A stretch of DNA of 47,003 bases from Pseudomonas sp. PB106 (GCF_009764645.1 NZ_RWIM01000121.1:1-47003); one strand, 5' to 3'. Positions 8,115-16,552 are shown, counted from the first letter of the stretch. Numbers and translations: made by a program. The notes: a model not told the origin generated them from the sequence alone.

Positions 8115-9015
8115 AGAATTCAGCCCCCACGCAGAGAATCAGCAGCCATAACCATACCCCGCGCTGAACCAATTGCCAGCCACGGTCGATGGAATCTGCG
8201 TCAGCCGCTGCGCCTTCGCCAAGCTGCGGGCGGTCGTGAAGTTCGCCGTGATAAATCGCCGGGCCACCCAGTTCCACGCCGAGTGCACCGGCGCCTGCCG
8301 CCATCACCGGGCCGGCGTTGGGGCTGTCCCATTTTGGCGCCTGGGTGCGCCAGCATTTCAAGGCGAGTCGGGTTTTGCCCAGCAGCGCGTAGGTCAACGC
8401 CACCAGACGCGCAGGAATGTAGTTCAATACGTCGTCGATTTTTGCCGCCGCCCAACCGAAGCGCTCGAAACGCTCGTTGCGATAGCCCCACATCGCGTCG
8501 AGCGTATTGCTCAAGCGATAAAGCACCACGCCCGGCGCGCCGGCCACGACAAACCAGAACAGCGCCGCAAACACCGCATCACTGCCGTTTTCCAGCACTG
8601 ATTCGGTGGCGGCGCGGGCGACGGCGGTGCTGTCGAGTTCATCGGTCTGGCGGCTGACCAGATAGCCGACACGCTTGCGCGCCTCGTCCAGATCATCCGC
8701 GCGCAAGGCAGCAGCCACCGGCGCGACATGCTCGCCGAGGCTGCGCATGCCGAGGGCGCAATACAAAGCGAGAATCTCGACGACCCAGCCCACATACGGC
8801 GCCCAGGAAAACGCCGTGGCGAGCAAGGTCAGCGGCAGTACCGCAATCACCCAAGCGGTGACGCCATGACTGCGCCAGCCACGACCACCGGCGTTGAAAC
8901 GTTGCTCGATGCGCCCGGCGAAATTGCCAAACGCCACCAGCGGATGCCAGCGTTTCGGTTCACCCAGCAGCGCATCCAGCGCAACCGCGGCGACACTCAA
9001 CAACGCCACACTCAT
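8107..9015 (-). CDS. cbiB: adenosylcobinamide-phosphate synthase
   Basis: A 302-residue membrane protein (CbiB; CobD in P. denitrificans naming) that attaches aminopropanol-phosphate to cobyric acid. The N-terminal [17 protein letters not shown] motif is diagnostic, and several hydrophobic segments follow (for example about residues 50-75 and the C-terminal [14 protein letters not shown]). The start is fixed by the ATGA overlap with the bluB stop (9012-9015). It works with the product of the next gene, cobD. Confidence 0.94.
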   Translation of the reverse strand: MSVALLSVAAVALDALLGEPKRWHPLVAFGNFAGRIEQRFNAGGRGWRSHGVTAWVIAVLPLTLLATAFSWAPYVGWVVEILALYCALGMRSLGEHVAPVAAALRADDLDEARKRVGYLVSRQTDELDSTAVARAATESVLENGSDAVFAALFWFVVAGAPGVVLYRLSNTLDAMWGYRNERFERFGWAAAKIDDVLNYIPARLVALTYALLGKTRLALKCWRTQAPKWDSPNAGPVMAAGAGALGVELGGPAIYHGELHDRPQLGEGAAADADSIDRGWQLVQRGVWLWLLILCVGAEFYA

Positions 9016-9662
9016 TGACTCACTCCCCAATAATTTTCATACAGCAACTCATTGAGCGGACGCGCCTGCGCCCACCCTTCGAGTACCAGCATCGGCGCCG
9101 GATAGAATTCCTTGACCGGACCCAAGCACAAAACGGCCAAAGGCTTGGCGCCTTCCGGCAGTTTCAGCAGATCGGCCAGCGCCCGCGGTTCGAACAGCGA
9201 AACCCAGCCCATGCCCAATCCTTCGGCACGGGACGCCAGCCACAGATTTTGAATCGCGCAAGACAGCGAGGCCATGTCCATTTCCGGCAGCGTGCGGCGC
9301 CCGAAGATGTGTTTTTCGCGATCATCCATCAGCGCTGCGACCAGCACTTCGGCGCAATCGTTGATGCCTTCGACCTTGAGCTTCATAAACTCATCGCTGC
9401 GCTCGCCTAGGGCTTCGGCGGTGCGGATGCGCTCTTCTTCCACCAGATGCTGGATCTGGCCGCGCAGGGCTCGATCGCTGATACGCATGAAGCGCCAGGG
9501 CTGCATGAGTCCGACGCTTGGGGCCTGGTGGGCGGCTTCCAGAAGTCGGCGCAGCAACTCGGGCTCGACTGTGCCGCCGGTGAAGTGGCGCATGTCGCGG
9601 CGTTCGGCGATGGCTCGATAAACCGCTTGGCGTTCGGCTTCGGAGAATGCGTTGTCGGTCAT
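9012..9662 (-). CDS. bluB: 5,6-dimethylbenzimidazole synthase
   Basis: A 216-residue nitroreductase-fold protein that breaks down reduced FMN with oxygen to give dimethylbenzimidazole, the lower ligand of cobalamin. The N-terminal [14 protein letters not shown] and [15 protein letters not shown] motifs are typical of BluB and distinguish it from ordinary nitroreductases. The gene overlaps cobB by 4 nt. The sequence just upstream of its ATG is the arm of a REP hairpin inside the cobB end, and no normally spaced Shine-Dalgarno is visible, so translation probably depends on coupling to cobB (inference). Its presence indicates an oxygen-requiring route to cobalamin. Confidence 0.94.
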   Translation of the reverse strand: MTDNAFSEAERQAVYRAIAERRDMRHFTGGTVEPELLRRLLEAAHQAPSVGLMQPWRFMRISDRALRGQIQHLVEEERIRTAEALGERSDEFMKLKVEGINDCAEVLVAALMDDREKHIFGRRTLPEMDMASLSCAIQNLWLASRAEGLGMGWVSLFEPRALADLLKLPEGAKPLAVLCLGPVKEFYPAPMLVLEGWAQARPLNELLYENYWGVSQ

Positions 9663-11059
9663 AGCCCCATCGCTGGCGAGCCAGCTCCCACAGGGGATTG
9701 CGAACCTTCAGGCATTACACCGCCCATTGTGGGAGCTGGCTTGCCAGCGATAGCGGCCTCAAGGCCTGGTGCAAACAGTGCAGCGACAGCCGCAGGATTC
9801 GACGGAAAATAAAAATGCACGTACGACGCCGTCATCCGCCCTTCCCGATAAACCGCCTCAGCCCCACGCCCACCATTCGGGCTCAAACCCCGAGCAATCG
9901 GCGTCAGCTCAGTCGTCGTCAGCGAATGGTGATAAGTGTGCCCACGCAACGAGCCTTCCGGCAGATCCACGGCTTGCAACGCCAACGCCGCCAGACGCTT
10001 TTGCATCACCGCATCGCCCTTGAGCAGCCCAACCAGCTCAGCGCGCGTGCCTTCAACATCGGTCAGCGAGTCGAGCAGATACAGCATGCCGCCACATTCA
10101 GCGAGCAACGGTTTCCCCGCAGCATGATGCGCGCGAATCGCCTCAACCATCGCGGTGTTCTGCGACAGCGCGACGTGATGCAATTCCGGATACCCACCGG
10201 GCAGATACAGACTGTCCGCTTCAGGTAATTGCGTGTCACGGATCGGCGAGAAGAAATTCAGCTCGGCGCCCATCACCCGCAACAAATCGAGACTCGCGCC
10301 ATAGGTAAAAGCAAACGCCTCGTCACGAGCGACGGCGATGCGCACATTTTTCAGCAGCGGCTCGACGGCGATAACATCCGGCGCGGCGAACTCCACGGCC
10401 GGTGGCAGCGCTACCTCGCAACTGCTGGCGAGCGCTTCGGCAGCGGCGTCGAGACGCACATCGAGATCATTCAGTTCGCTGGCCTGGACCAGGCCGAGAT
10501 GGCGACTTGGCAGTTCGATGCCGGTCTCGCGGGACAACGCGCCGTACCAGCGCAAACCTTCGGTAAGGCTGCCTTCGAGCAACTGCGCATGGCGCAAGGT
10601 GCCAACGCGGTTGGCCAGCACGCCGGCAAACGGCAGATCCGGTTGATACTTCGCCAGCCCCAGCGCCAACGCACCAAAAGTCTGCGCCATCGCCGTGCCG
10701 TCGATCACGCCGAGCACTGGGACACCGAAATGCCGCGCCAGATCAGCGCTGGACGGTGTCCCGTCGAACAGGCCCATCACGCCTTCGATCAGAATCAGGT
10801 CGGCTTCGGCGGCGGCTTCCCACAACAGACGACGACTTTCCTGTTCACCGACCATCCACATGTCCAATTGATACACCGGCGCACCGCTGGCGCGCTCGAG
10901 AATCATCGGATCAAGAAAGTCCGGGCCGCATTTGAACACGCGCACTTTACGCCCCTGATTGCGATGCAATCGGGCCAATGCGGCAGTGACGGTGGTCTTG
11001 CCCTGACCGGAGGCCGGCGCGGCGATGAGTACCGCCGGGCAGTGACGTGGTTGATTCAA
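9659..11059 (-). CDS. cobB: cobyrinic acid a,c-diamide synthase with REP-encoded C-terminal tail
   Basis: A 466-residue ATP- and glutamine-dependent amidase that makes cobyrinic acid a,c-diamide. The N-terminal P-loop is IAAPASGQGKTTVT, and the C-terminal glutamine amidotransferase cysteine is in LLAECGGMLYLLD (about residue 333). The probable start is TTG at 11059, which overlaps the cobO TGA as TTGA, so translation is probably coupled. The last 30 residues are unusual: IAGKPAPT and SPVGAGSPAMG are direct translations of the two arms of a REP pair at 9669-9751. The native end was probably near residue 430, and the added tail still ends in an ATGA junction with bluB. The core enzyme looks intact. 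Confidence 0.94.
   Translation of the reverse strand: MNQPRHCPAVLIAAPASGQGKTTVTAALARLHRNQGRKVRVFKCGPDFLDPMILERASGAPVYQLDMWMVGEQESRRLLWEAAAEADLILIEGVMGLFDGTPSSADLARHFGVPVLGVIDGTAMAQTFGALALGLAKYQPDLPFAGVLANRVGTLRHAQLLEGSLTEGLRWYGALSRETGIELPSRHLGLVQASELNDLDVRLDAAAEALASSCEVALPPAVEFAAPDVIAVEPLLKNVRIAVARDEAFAFTYGASLDLLRVMGAELNFFSPIRDTQLPEADSLYLPGGYPELHHVALSQNTAMVEAIRAHHAAGKPLLAECGGMLYLLDSLTDVEGTRAELVGLLKGDAVMQKRLAALALQAVDLPEGSLRGHTYHHSLTTTELTPIARGLSPNGGRGAEAVYREGRMTASYVHFYFPSNPAAVAALFAPGLEAAIAGKPAPTMGGVMPEGSQSPVGAGSPAMGL
9669..9751. repeat. REP pair inside the cobB coding region
   Basis: The arms at 9669-9694 and 9729-9751 are inverted copies of the GTGGGAGCTGGCTTGCCAGC family; one arm has G for A in GGCGAGCC. 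The reading frame of cobB runs through the whole element and closes just beyond it. Confidence 0.88.
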
Positions 11060-11667
11060 AGTTCGACGCCTTTCTGCGCTTTGATGCCGGCCTGGAAGGC
11101 GTGTTTGAGCATGCCCATTTCGGTGACCGTGTCGCCCATTTCAATCATTTCCGGCTTGGCCGCGCGACCAGTGACGATCACATGCTGCATCGGCGGACGT
11201 GCCTGCAAATCGCTGAGCACTTGGTCGAGATCGAGGTAGCCGTGCTTGAGGGCGATGTTCAGTTCATCGAGCACCACCAGACCGATCGATGGGTCGCGCA
11301 GCAATTCGCGGGACACAGCCCACGCGGCTTCGGCGGCGGCGATGTCACGCTGACGGTCCTGGGTTTCCCAGGTGAAACCTTCGCCCATCACGTGGAAGCG
11401 CACTTGCTCGGGGAAGCGCCGGAAGAACAATTCTTCACCGGTGCTGTTGCGCCCCTTGATGAACTGCACCACGCCGCACTGCATGCCGTGGCCCATGGCG
11501 CGGGCGAGCATGCCGAACGCCGAGCTGCTTTTGCCTTTGCCGTTGCCGGTCAGCACCAACACCAGGCCACACTCGTCGGGCGAGTTGGCGATGCGTTCGT
11601 CGATCACGGCTTTTTTGCGCTGCATACGCGCCAGATGGCGTTCGTCGCGCTCGGGGGAATCAGTCAT
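11056..11667 (-). CDS. cobO: cob(I)yrinic acid a,c-diamide adenosyltransferase
   Basis: A 203-residue corrinoid adenosyltransferase of the BtuR/CobA/CobO family. It transfers the adenosyl group of ATP to cobalt(I). The P-loop LTGNGKGKSSSAFG lies near residue 39, with LVVLDELNIALK and VIVTGRAAKPEMIE further on. The start ATG at 11667 (MTDSPERDERH) follows a GGAG. Longer open frame upstream runs into the riboswitch and is not coding. It is the first gene of the operon and is directly downstream of the cobalamin riboswitch. Confidence 0.94.
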   Translation of the reverse strand: MTDSPERDERHLARMQRKKAVIDERIANSPDECGLVLVLTGNGKGKSSSAFGMLARAMGHGMQCGVVQFIKGRNSTGEELFFRRFPEQVRFHVMGEGFTWETQDRQRDIAAAEAAWAVSRELLRDPSIGLVVLDELNIALKHGYLDLDQVLSDLQARPPMQHVIVTGRAAKPEMIEMGDTVTEMGMLKHAFQAGIKAQKGVEL

Positions 11668-11754
11668 GGGGGAGCTCTCCGTTGAGGCTGGATAACGGCG
11701 GGCAGGCACAAGAATAGACGGCAAAAAGCCTAGCATCGCCCACCGTGATGCCGC

Positions 11755-11960
11755 TGGATGGATCAGGCCGGTCTCCGGGCTCATGAGCGGCGCTTGGCCT
11801 GACTGCGCGCCTTCCCGCTTTAAGCAGTGGCATTCGACGCAGCTTTCACTCATTTACCGTTGCGGGGGCAGCGCCGGGATCGTGATCGTTCTTCGCTTGA
11901 AGACAACCCTCACCGGCTTCCCTGTTTCACTCTGTCGACCGCAGTCACAGAGCACCTGAA
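11755..11960 (-). ncRNA. cobalamin riboswitch (B12 element)
   Basis: On the minus strand the conserved blocks appear in the right order: GGGAAGCCGGTGAGG (11908-11922), GCCCCCGCAACGGTAAATG (about 11851-11869), and the B12 box GAGCCCGGAGACCGGCC (11766-11782). The cobO start is about 90 nt further on. Adenosylcobalamin binding is known to lower expression of the downstream genes. I do not see a clear T-tailed terminator after the B12 box, so translational control is more likely (inference). Boundaries are approximate. Confidence 0.93.
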
Positions 11961-11971
11961 ACAAGCCGCGA

Positions 11972-12000
11972 AGGTTAGAGGGTTGGGGGTGGAGCGTCAA
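11972..12000 (-). promoter_or_regulatory. candidate promoter of the cobalamin operon
   Basis: On the minus strand, TTGACG (12000-11995) is followed after 17 nt by TAACCT (11977-11972). The -35 is good and the -10 is weak. The predicted start, near 11965, falls just ahead of the first riboswitch block, which supports the call. Confidence 0.45.
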
Positions 12001-12136
12001 TTAAAGAGGGGGCCAGCGGGCGAATAACTGCCGCTGATCAATTATCTGACGCCAATCTTGTGCCACACTGATACAAATGATATCAAAGAGCCATGCTTTT
12101 CCCGAAAAAGCCACTACAACAATAAGGATGATGACG

Positions 12137-12721
12137 ATGCAAGGCATGATCATCAGCAACCCGCGCCTGGAATTCCTGCGCCCGGTGCTTGAACGCTGGT
12201 TTGACTGTATCGACCGTTACAACGCCGTACGCGGCGACAGCGACACGCCTTACTGGCATGACGTGAAGGCCAATCTCGGCTTGCTCAGCGCAGCAGCCTG
12301 GATGGCCGAACTGGTCACTTTGAACGACACTGCCACACGCAAACAGAATGAAGAAGGCGAGCGCAATGCTCGCGCCGATCTGTTCCTCGCCGGCACCGAA
12401 GATCGGGCGTATATCCAGGCCACGCAGCGCTGGCCACGGGTGAACAATCTCAATCTGACCCAAGCCCTTCTCGACATCACCAACGATGCCAAACGTATCA
12501 GCTTCGCCAGCGATCTGAAGCTCGGCTGCCTGTTTGTCGCCCCGCAAAAGGCTCAACACAGCGCCAGCCCCGAAGAATTGCAGGACATGGTCGATGACCT
12601 GCAAAAGGAACACACCTGCGCGGTCGCCTGGTATTTCCCTTACGCTTACCGCAAATTGCGCAGCGAAGCCGGCAACTATCACCCCGGCATTGCCGTGCTG
12701 TTCAAGGAAGCCCGCGGCTGA
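12137..12721 (+). CDS. conserved-looking protein of unknown function
   Basis: A 194-residue soluble protein that I cannot place in a named family. It has no signal peptide and no membrane span. It is rich in aromatic residues (RWFDCIDRYN near the start, AVAWYFPYAYRK near the end) and has three scattered cysteines. The start ATG at 12137 has AAGGA 8 nt upstream; several in-frame ATGs precede it without better spacing. It stands alone between the riboswitch leader of the divergent cobalamin operon and a lipoprotein gene 64 nt downstream. Codon use looks like its neighbours, so there is no sign of recent transfer. The divergent position does not by itself link it to cobalamin. Confidence 0.8.
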   Translation: MQGMIISNPRLEFLRPVLERWFDCIDRYNAVRGDSDTPYWHDVKANLGLLSAAAWMAELVTLNDTATRKQNEEGERNARADLFLAGTEDRAYIQATQRWPRVNNLNLTQALLDITNDAKRISFASDLKLGCLFVAPQKAQHSASPEELQDMVDDLQKEHTCAVAWYFPYAYRKLRSEAGNYHPGIAVLFKEARG

Positions 12722-12785
12722 GGTTGAACCATCGGGCTTGCGCCCTCCTCTATGATTAAGAATGCATTCATAGGGAAGATCAGCA

Positions 12786-14099
12786 ATGCGCAAGTCCCAG
12801 CTCGCTTTTGTCATCGCCTTCGCCGGAGGGCTCGCCGCCTGCGGTGAGACCTCCAGCCTGCAAGTCTCCGACGGCACCGGCCCAACGCCGAAACTGCCAG
12901 AACCAAATAAAACCCTGATCCCGACGGTGAATATCGCCCCGGCGGTCGGCTGGCCCGAAGGCGCCAAACCGAAGGCAGCGGCGGGTATGCAAGTCGCGGC
13001 TTTCGCTGAAGGTCTCGACCATCCGCGCTGGCTCTATGTGCTGCCCAACGGCGATGTGCTGGTGGCGGAAACCAATGCCCCGCCGAAACCGGATGACAGC
13101 AAAGGCATCAAGGGTTGGGTGATGAAGACCGTGATGGGCAAGGCTGGCGCCGGCGTGCCGAGCCCGAACCGCATCACCTTGCTGCGCGACGCCGACCACG
13201 ATGGCGTGGCCGAAACCCGCACGGTGTTTCTGCAAAACCTCAACTCGCCTTTCGGCATGACGCTGGTCGGCAATGACTTGTACGTCGCCGACACCGATCG
13301 CCTGCTGCGCTTCCATTACGAGCCCGGCGCGACCGAGATCAAGACGCAACCTATCAAGGTCGTCGATCTGCCCGGCGGTACGCTGAACCATCACTGGACC
13401 AAAAACGTAATCGCCAGCAAGGACGGCAACAAGCTGTACGTCACCGTCGGCTCGAATAGCAACGTCGGCGAAAACGGTCTGGATAAAGAAGAAGGTCGCG
13501 CAGCGATTTGGGAAGTGGATCGGGCGACCGGCAATCACCGGATCTTCGCTTCCGGTATTCGCAACCCGAACGGCCTGGCGTGGGAGCCCGCCAGCGGTGC
13601 GTTGTGGACGGCGGTCAACGAGCGTGACGAAATCGGTAGCGACCTAGTGCCGGACTACATCACTTCGGTGAAGGACGGTGGCTTTTATGGCTGGCCGTTC
13701 AGCTATTACGGACAGCACGTCGATGTGCGCGTCGAACCGCAAAATCTCGATCTGGTGGCCAAAGCCATCGCCCCGGATTACGCCGTTGGCCCGCATACCG
13801 CCTCTCTCGGTCTGACGTTCGCCGAAGGCAACACCCTGCCGGCGCAATTCAAGGAAGGCGCCTTCATCGGCCAACATGGCTCATGGAACCGTAAACCGCA
13901 CAGTGGCTACAAAGTGATTTTCGTGCCGTTTAACGGCGGCAAACCGAATGGCACGCCGGTGGATGTGCTGACCGGTTTCCTCGACAAGGACGAGAACGCG
14001 CTGGGCCGCCCGGTGGGCGTGGTGATCGACCAGCAAGGTGGATTGCTGGTGGCGGATGATGTGGGCAACAAGGTGTGGCGAGTGTCGGCCAGCAAATGA
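12786..14099 (+). CDS. lipoprotein of the PQQ-dependent sugar dehydrogenase (sorbosone dehydrogenase) type
   Basis: A 437-residue beta-propeller protein. The N-terminus has a signal peptide with lipobox LAAC (cysteine at residue 19), so it is probably anchored to the outer or inner membrane facing the periplasm. Family marks include [33 protein letters not shown], and [20 protein letters not shown], all typical of the soluble glucose/sorbosone dehydrogenase fold. The substrate is unknown; many such proteins have never been assayed. A weak ribosome site (GGGAAG) precedes the ATG. A REP pair follows 21 nt after the stop. Confidence 0.87.
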   Translation: MRKSQLAFVIAFAGGLAACGETSSLQVSDGTGPTPKLPEPNKTLIPTVNIAPAVGWPEGAKPKAAAGMQVAAFAEGLDHPRWLYVLPNGDVLVAETNAPPKPDDSKGIKGWVMKTVMGKAGAGVPSPNRITLLRDADHDGVAETRTVFLQNLNSPFGMTLVGNDLYVADTDRLLRFHYEPGATEIKTQPIKVVDLPGGTLNHHWTKNVIASKDGNKLYVTVGSNSNVGENGLDKEEGRAAIWEVDRATGNHRIFASGIRNPNGLAWEPASGALWTAVNERDEIGSDLVPDYITSVKDGGFYGWPFSYYGQHVDVRVEPQNLDLVAKAIAPDYAVGPHTASLGLTFAEGNTLPAQFKEGAFIGQHGSWNRKPHSGYKVIFVPFNGGKPNGTPVDVLTGFLDKDENALGRPVGVVIDQQGGLLVADDVGNKVWRVSASK

Positions 14100-14120
14100 T
14101 TTTTGCCATGCATAAACAAC

Positions 14121-14210
14121 TGTAGGAGTGAGCCTGCTCGCGATGGCGGTCGATCATTCAACATCGATGTTGAATGTGGCACCGTCATCGCGAGCAGGCT
14201 CACTCCTACA
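14121..14210. repeat. REP pair with perfect 25-bp arms and a central palindrome
   Basis: Positions 14121-14145 and 14186-14210 are exact reverse complements (GTAGGAGTGAGCCTGCTCGC family). Between them lies a perfect 20-bp palindrome, ATTCAACATCGATGTTGAAT, at 14156-14175. The element separates the convergent sugar-dehydrogenase and NlpC/P60 genes and could serve as a terminator for both. Confidence 0.9.
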
Positions 14211-14233
14211 CATTAGATTTTGGGCAACTTGAA

Positions 14234-14770
14234 TTAAGGGTTATGCGCCAAATGCTCCGGCTGCAACACCCGCTTCGCGCTCAGGTAAGCCTTCTGCCAA
14301 TACGCCTTCGACAGGCTATCGAGCTTCACCGTGCCGCCTGTTGCCGGCGCATGCACGAAGCGCCCTTCACCGACATAAATCCCCGCATGACTGACTTGTG
14401 AGCCGCCATTGGTGGCGAAGAAGACCAGGTCACCAGTCTGCAAGCCTTCTTTACCGACGTTCGGCGCCTGCATCACGATCAAGTCGCGGGTCGTTCTTGG
14501 CAGGGAAATGCCCGCCGCATCGCGGTAGACAAACCCGATCAGGCCGCTGCAATCAAATCCCGAATCCGGCGTGTTACCACCCCAGCGATAGGGCGTACCC
14601 ACCAGCCCGAGCGCGCGGAACAGCACGTCTTCAGCAGCCGGTGAAAATGATTGCGAGGGGCCGAACACGACCGGGGCCCGCAACACCGGCGCAGGTGGCG
14701 GAGTGCGGCTGGCACAGGCGCTGAGGAGCGCTGCGAAAAACATCAATGCGAGGCGGGCCGACATGGTCAT
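14234..14770 (-). CDS. NlpC/P60 family lipoprotein, probable peptidoglycan endopeptidase
   Basis: A 178-residue cell-wall hydrolase of the NlpC/P60 (C40) family, which cleaves peptide stems or crosslinks of peptidoglycan. The signal peptide ends in a lipobox LLSAC. The catalytic cysteine is in FDCSGLIGFVYRD, and the histidine is in SHAGIYVGEGRFVHAP. I chose the ATG at 14770 (MTMSARLA), with AGGA 10 nt upstream. The longer frame would run through the terminator hairpin of the upstream gene. The next gene upstream encodes a second, related protein. Confidence 0.9.
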   Translation of the reverse strand: MTMSARLALMFFAALLSACASRTPPPAPVLRAPVVFGPSQSFSPAAEDVLFRALGLVGTPYRWGGNTPDSGFDCSGLIGFVYRDAAGISLPRTTRDLIVMQAPNVGKEGLQTGDLVFFATNGGSQVSHAGIYVGEGRFVHAPATGGTVKLDSLSKAYWQKAYLSAKRVLQPEHLAHNP

Positions 14771-14828
14771 AAGCAGAACATCCTGATCTGGCTGCGGCTT
14801 TTTCTGCCGGATGGACAGAAAACAAAAC

Positions 14829-14851
14829 CGCCTGCGGAGCACGCAGGCGGT
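14829..14851 (-). terminator. rho-independent terminator after the second NlpC/P60 gene
   Basis: The stem CCGCCTGCG / CGCAGGCGG with a 5-base loop is followed on the minus strand by TTTTGTTTTC. It lies about 140 nt after the stop at 14991 and before the start of the next gene. Confidence 0.75.
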
Positions 14852-14960
14852 TTGCCATCAATATAGATTCAGGATTCTAGCGGCTATACGACAAACTTCA
14901 AGTAAGACTTTAACTTCACCTTGTAAAGTATAGGTCTACTCCGTTGCCGGGAGCCCGATT

Positions 14961-14980
14961 GTCGCCGCGAACGCGGCGAC
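14961..14980. other. GC-rich hairpin right after a stop codon
   Basis: GTCGCCGC-GAAC-GCGGCGAC forms a perfect 8-bp stem 10 nt beyond the stop of the second NlpC/P60 gene. No T-run follows, so it may stabilise the mRNA end or pause polymerase before the terminator at 14829. Confidence 0.6.
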
Positions 14981-14990
14981 ATCAAGGGGA

Positions 14991-15608
14991 TTACTTGCGA
15001 GCAGTAACTACCGTCGGAGCGTTTGCCAGTGCGCGTTTCGCTTCGATGAAGGTCTTGCTCCAGTAGCTGTCACCCAGGCTGTCGATGCGAACACCGCCGC
15101 TGCGACGACTGCTGGAATGAATGAACTGGTTGTCGCCCAGGTAGATCCCGGCATGACTGACACGACCACGGCGACCGTTGGTGGCGAAGAACAGCAGATC
15201 GCCCGGCTCAAGGTTGCCGCGCGAGACCAGCGGCGCATCCACGTTGATCATTTCGCGAGTCGAGCGCGGCAGGTTCATGCCGGCTTCTTCGCGGAACAGA
15301 TAACCGATGAAACCGCTGCAGTCGAAACCGGCTTCAGAGGTACCACCGAAACGGTAACGGGTACCGATCAGGGACATGCCGCGTTCGAGGATGCTGTCAG
15401 CCAGAACAGGAAGCTGATAAGGCTTCTTGCCATTGAATTCGTTGAGTTCTTTTTCGGTGTCCAGCTCTTCCTGATAAATAACAGAAGACTGGGCAGTAGC
15501 AGAATTTTTAACCTGTTGAGACTGCTCTTGAACTGGAGAATGAGCAGCGCAACCAAACAACAGGGTAACAAATGCGAGAGGCACGAGGGGTGCGAAGCGC
15601 TTTAGCAT
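14991..15608 (-). CDS. NlpC/P60 family lipoprotein, probable peptidoglycan endopeptidase
   Basis: A 205-residue NlpC/P60 (C40) hydrolase related to E. coli MepS (Spr). The signal peptide ends in a lipobox LLFGC. The catalytic cysteine lies in AGFDCSGFIGYLFREEAG, and the histidine lies in SHAGIYLGDNQFIHSSS. It has a longer polar linker (about residues 25-60, rich in Gln and Ser) than its downstream paralogue. The start is ATG at 15608; a GTG six nucleotides upstream is possible, and neither has a strong ribosome site. MepS-type enzymes open crosslinks for wall growth; that role is inferred here. Confidence 0.9.
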   Translation of the reverse strand: MLKRFAPLVPLAFVTLLFGCAAHSPVQEQSQQVKNSATAQSSVIYQEELDTEKELNEFNGKKPYQLPVLADSILERGMSLIGTRYRFGGTSEAGFDCSGFIGYLFREEAGMNLPRSTREMINVDAPLVSRGNLEPGDLLFFATNGRRGRVSHAGIYLGDNQFIHSSSRRSGGVRIDSLGDSYWSKTFIEAKRALANAPTVVTARK

Positions 15609-15818
15609 GGGCACGACCGTGGTTGATAGTTGTAAGCCGAGACTATGCCCGCTATCAGCCTCATTTGCAAATTCAATCGATCTTTTTGTGACTTCTCGGT
15701 TTCTCGTTTACATCTAAGCGCTTAAGCCCATTTGACTCGAGACGCAGCCTGCACAACCTGCAGGAAAGCGGATTTTCTGGCGCCTGAAATATGCCGAAAT
15801 GCGCTGGACGCCGCGCCG

Positions 15819-16523
15819 TTACCAGCCCAGCGTTTCCTTGAGGAAGGGAATGGTCAGCTTGCGCTGTGCCTGCAAAGAGGCCTGATCGAGTTGTTCCAGC
15901 AGGTCGAACAACGCGCTCATGCTGCGAGTGCCGCGAGTCAAAATAAAATGCCCGACTTCATCGGTCAGGTGCAGACCGCGACGCGATGCACGCAGTTGCA
16001 AGGCACGTAACTTGTCTTCATCGGAGAGTGGGCGCATCTGGAAAATCAGCGCCATGGTCAGGCGGGATTTCAAGTCAGCCAGTTTGACCGGCAGTTCACG
16101 CGGAGATGTGGATGCGGCGATCAGCAGACGCCGACCGCTGTCACGCAGACGATTGAACAGATGAAACATCGCCTCTTCCCAGTCAGCCTTGCCAGCAATC
16201 ACCTGCAAATCATCCAGGCAAACCAGTTCGTACTGCTCAAGGTTGTCGAGGATTTCAACGCCGCGATCCATCAGCTCGGCCAGCGGCAGATACACCGCCG
16301 GTTCGCCCATCTGCTCGAATCGCAGGCAGGCTGCTTGCAACAAATGCGTACGGCCTACGCCGTGCTTGCCCCACAGATAGATCAGACTTTCTGTCCAGCC
16401 GGCGTCGGCTTCACATAGACGCTCGACATAGCCGAGTGCAGCGGCATTGGCGCCTGGGTAGTAGTTGATGAAGGTGGCGTCGTCACGCAGACGCACACCT
16501 AGGGGCAGCTGAATCGGTTTCAT
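15819..16523 (-). CDS. hda: DnaA regulatory inactivator Hda
   Basis: A 234-residue DnaA-like AAA+ protein that, bound to the loaded sliding clamp, stimulates ATP hydrolysis by DnaA and so limits re-initiation of replication. The N-terminal IQLPLGVRL contains the clamp-binding type motif. Walker A reads WGKHGVGRTHL, Walker B reads LVCLDDLQVI, and sensor/box VII residues lie in DLKSRL. The DNA-binding domain IV of DnaA is absent, as expected for Hda. No clear Shine-Dalgarno is seen; an 8-bp hairpin (16532-16552) lies 8 nt before the ATG. Confidence 0.93.
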   Translation of the reverse strand: MKPIQLPLGVRLRDDATFINYYPGANAAALGYVERLCEADAGWTESLIYLWGKHGVGRTHLLQAACLRFEQMGEPAVYLPLAELMDRGVEILDNLEQYELVCLDDLQVIAGKADWEEAMFHLFNRLRDSGRRLLIAASTSPRELPVKLADLKSRLTMALIFQMRPLSDEDKLRALQLRASRRGLHLTDEVGHFILTRGTRSMSALFDLLEQLDQASLQAQRKLTIPFLKETLGW

Positions 16524-16531
16524 GCTGACTG

Positions 16532-16552
16532 AACGGTTCTCAAGGAACCGTT
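16532..16552 (-). other. hairpin in the hda 5' leader
   Basis: AACGGTTC-TCAAG-GAACCGTT forms a perfect 8-bp stem 8 nt upstream of the hda ATG, where a ribosome binding site would normally be. It may modulate translation (inference). Confidence 0.55.

Noticed and set aside
9664..9757. Possibility that cobB is frameshifted or truncated
   Set aside because: The catalytic domains are complete, and the frame runs through the REP pair to a stop that overlaps bluB correctly, so it is an extended rather than a broken gene.
12083..12967. 294-codon minus-strand frame opposite the unknown protein at 12137-12721
   Set aside because: The plus-strand frame has a good ribosome site and normal codon use. 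The minus frame runs into the lipoprotein gene downstream and has no start signal.
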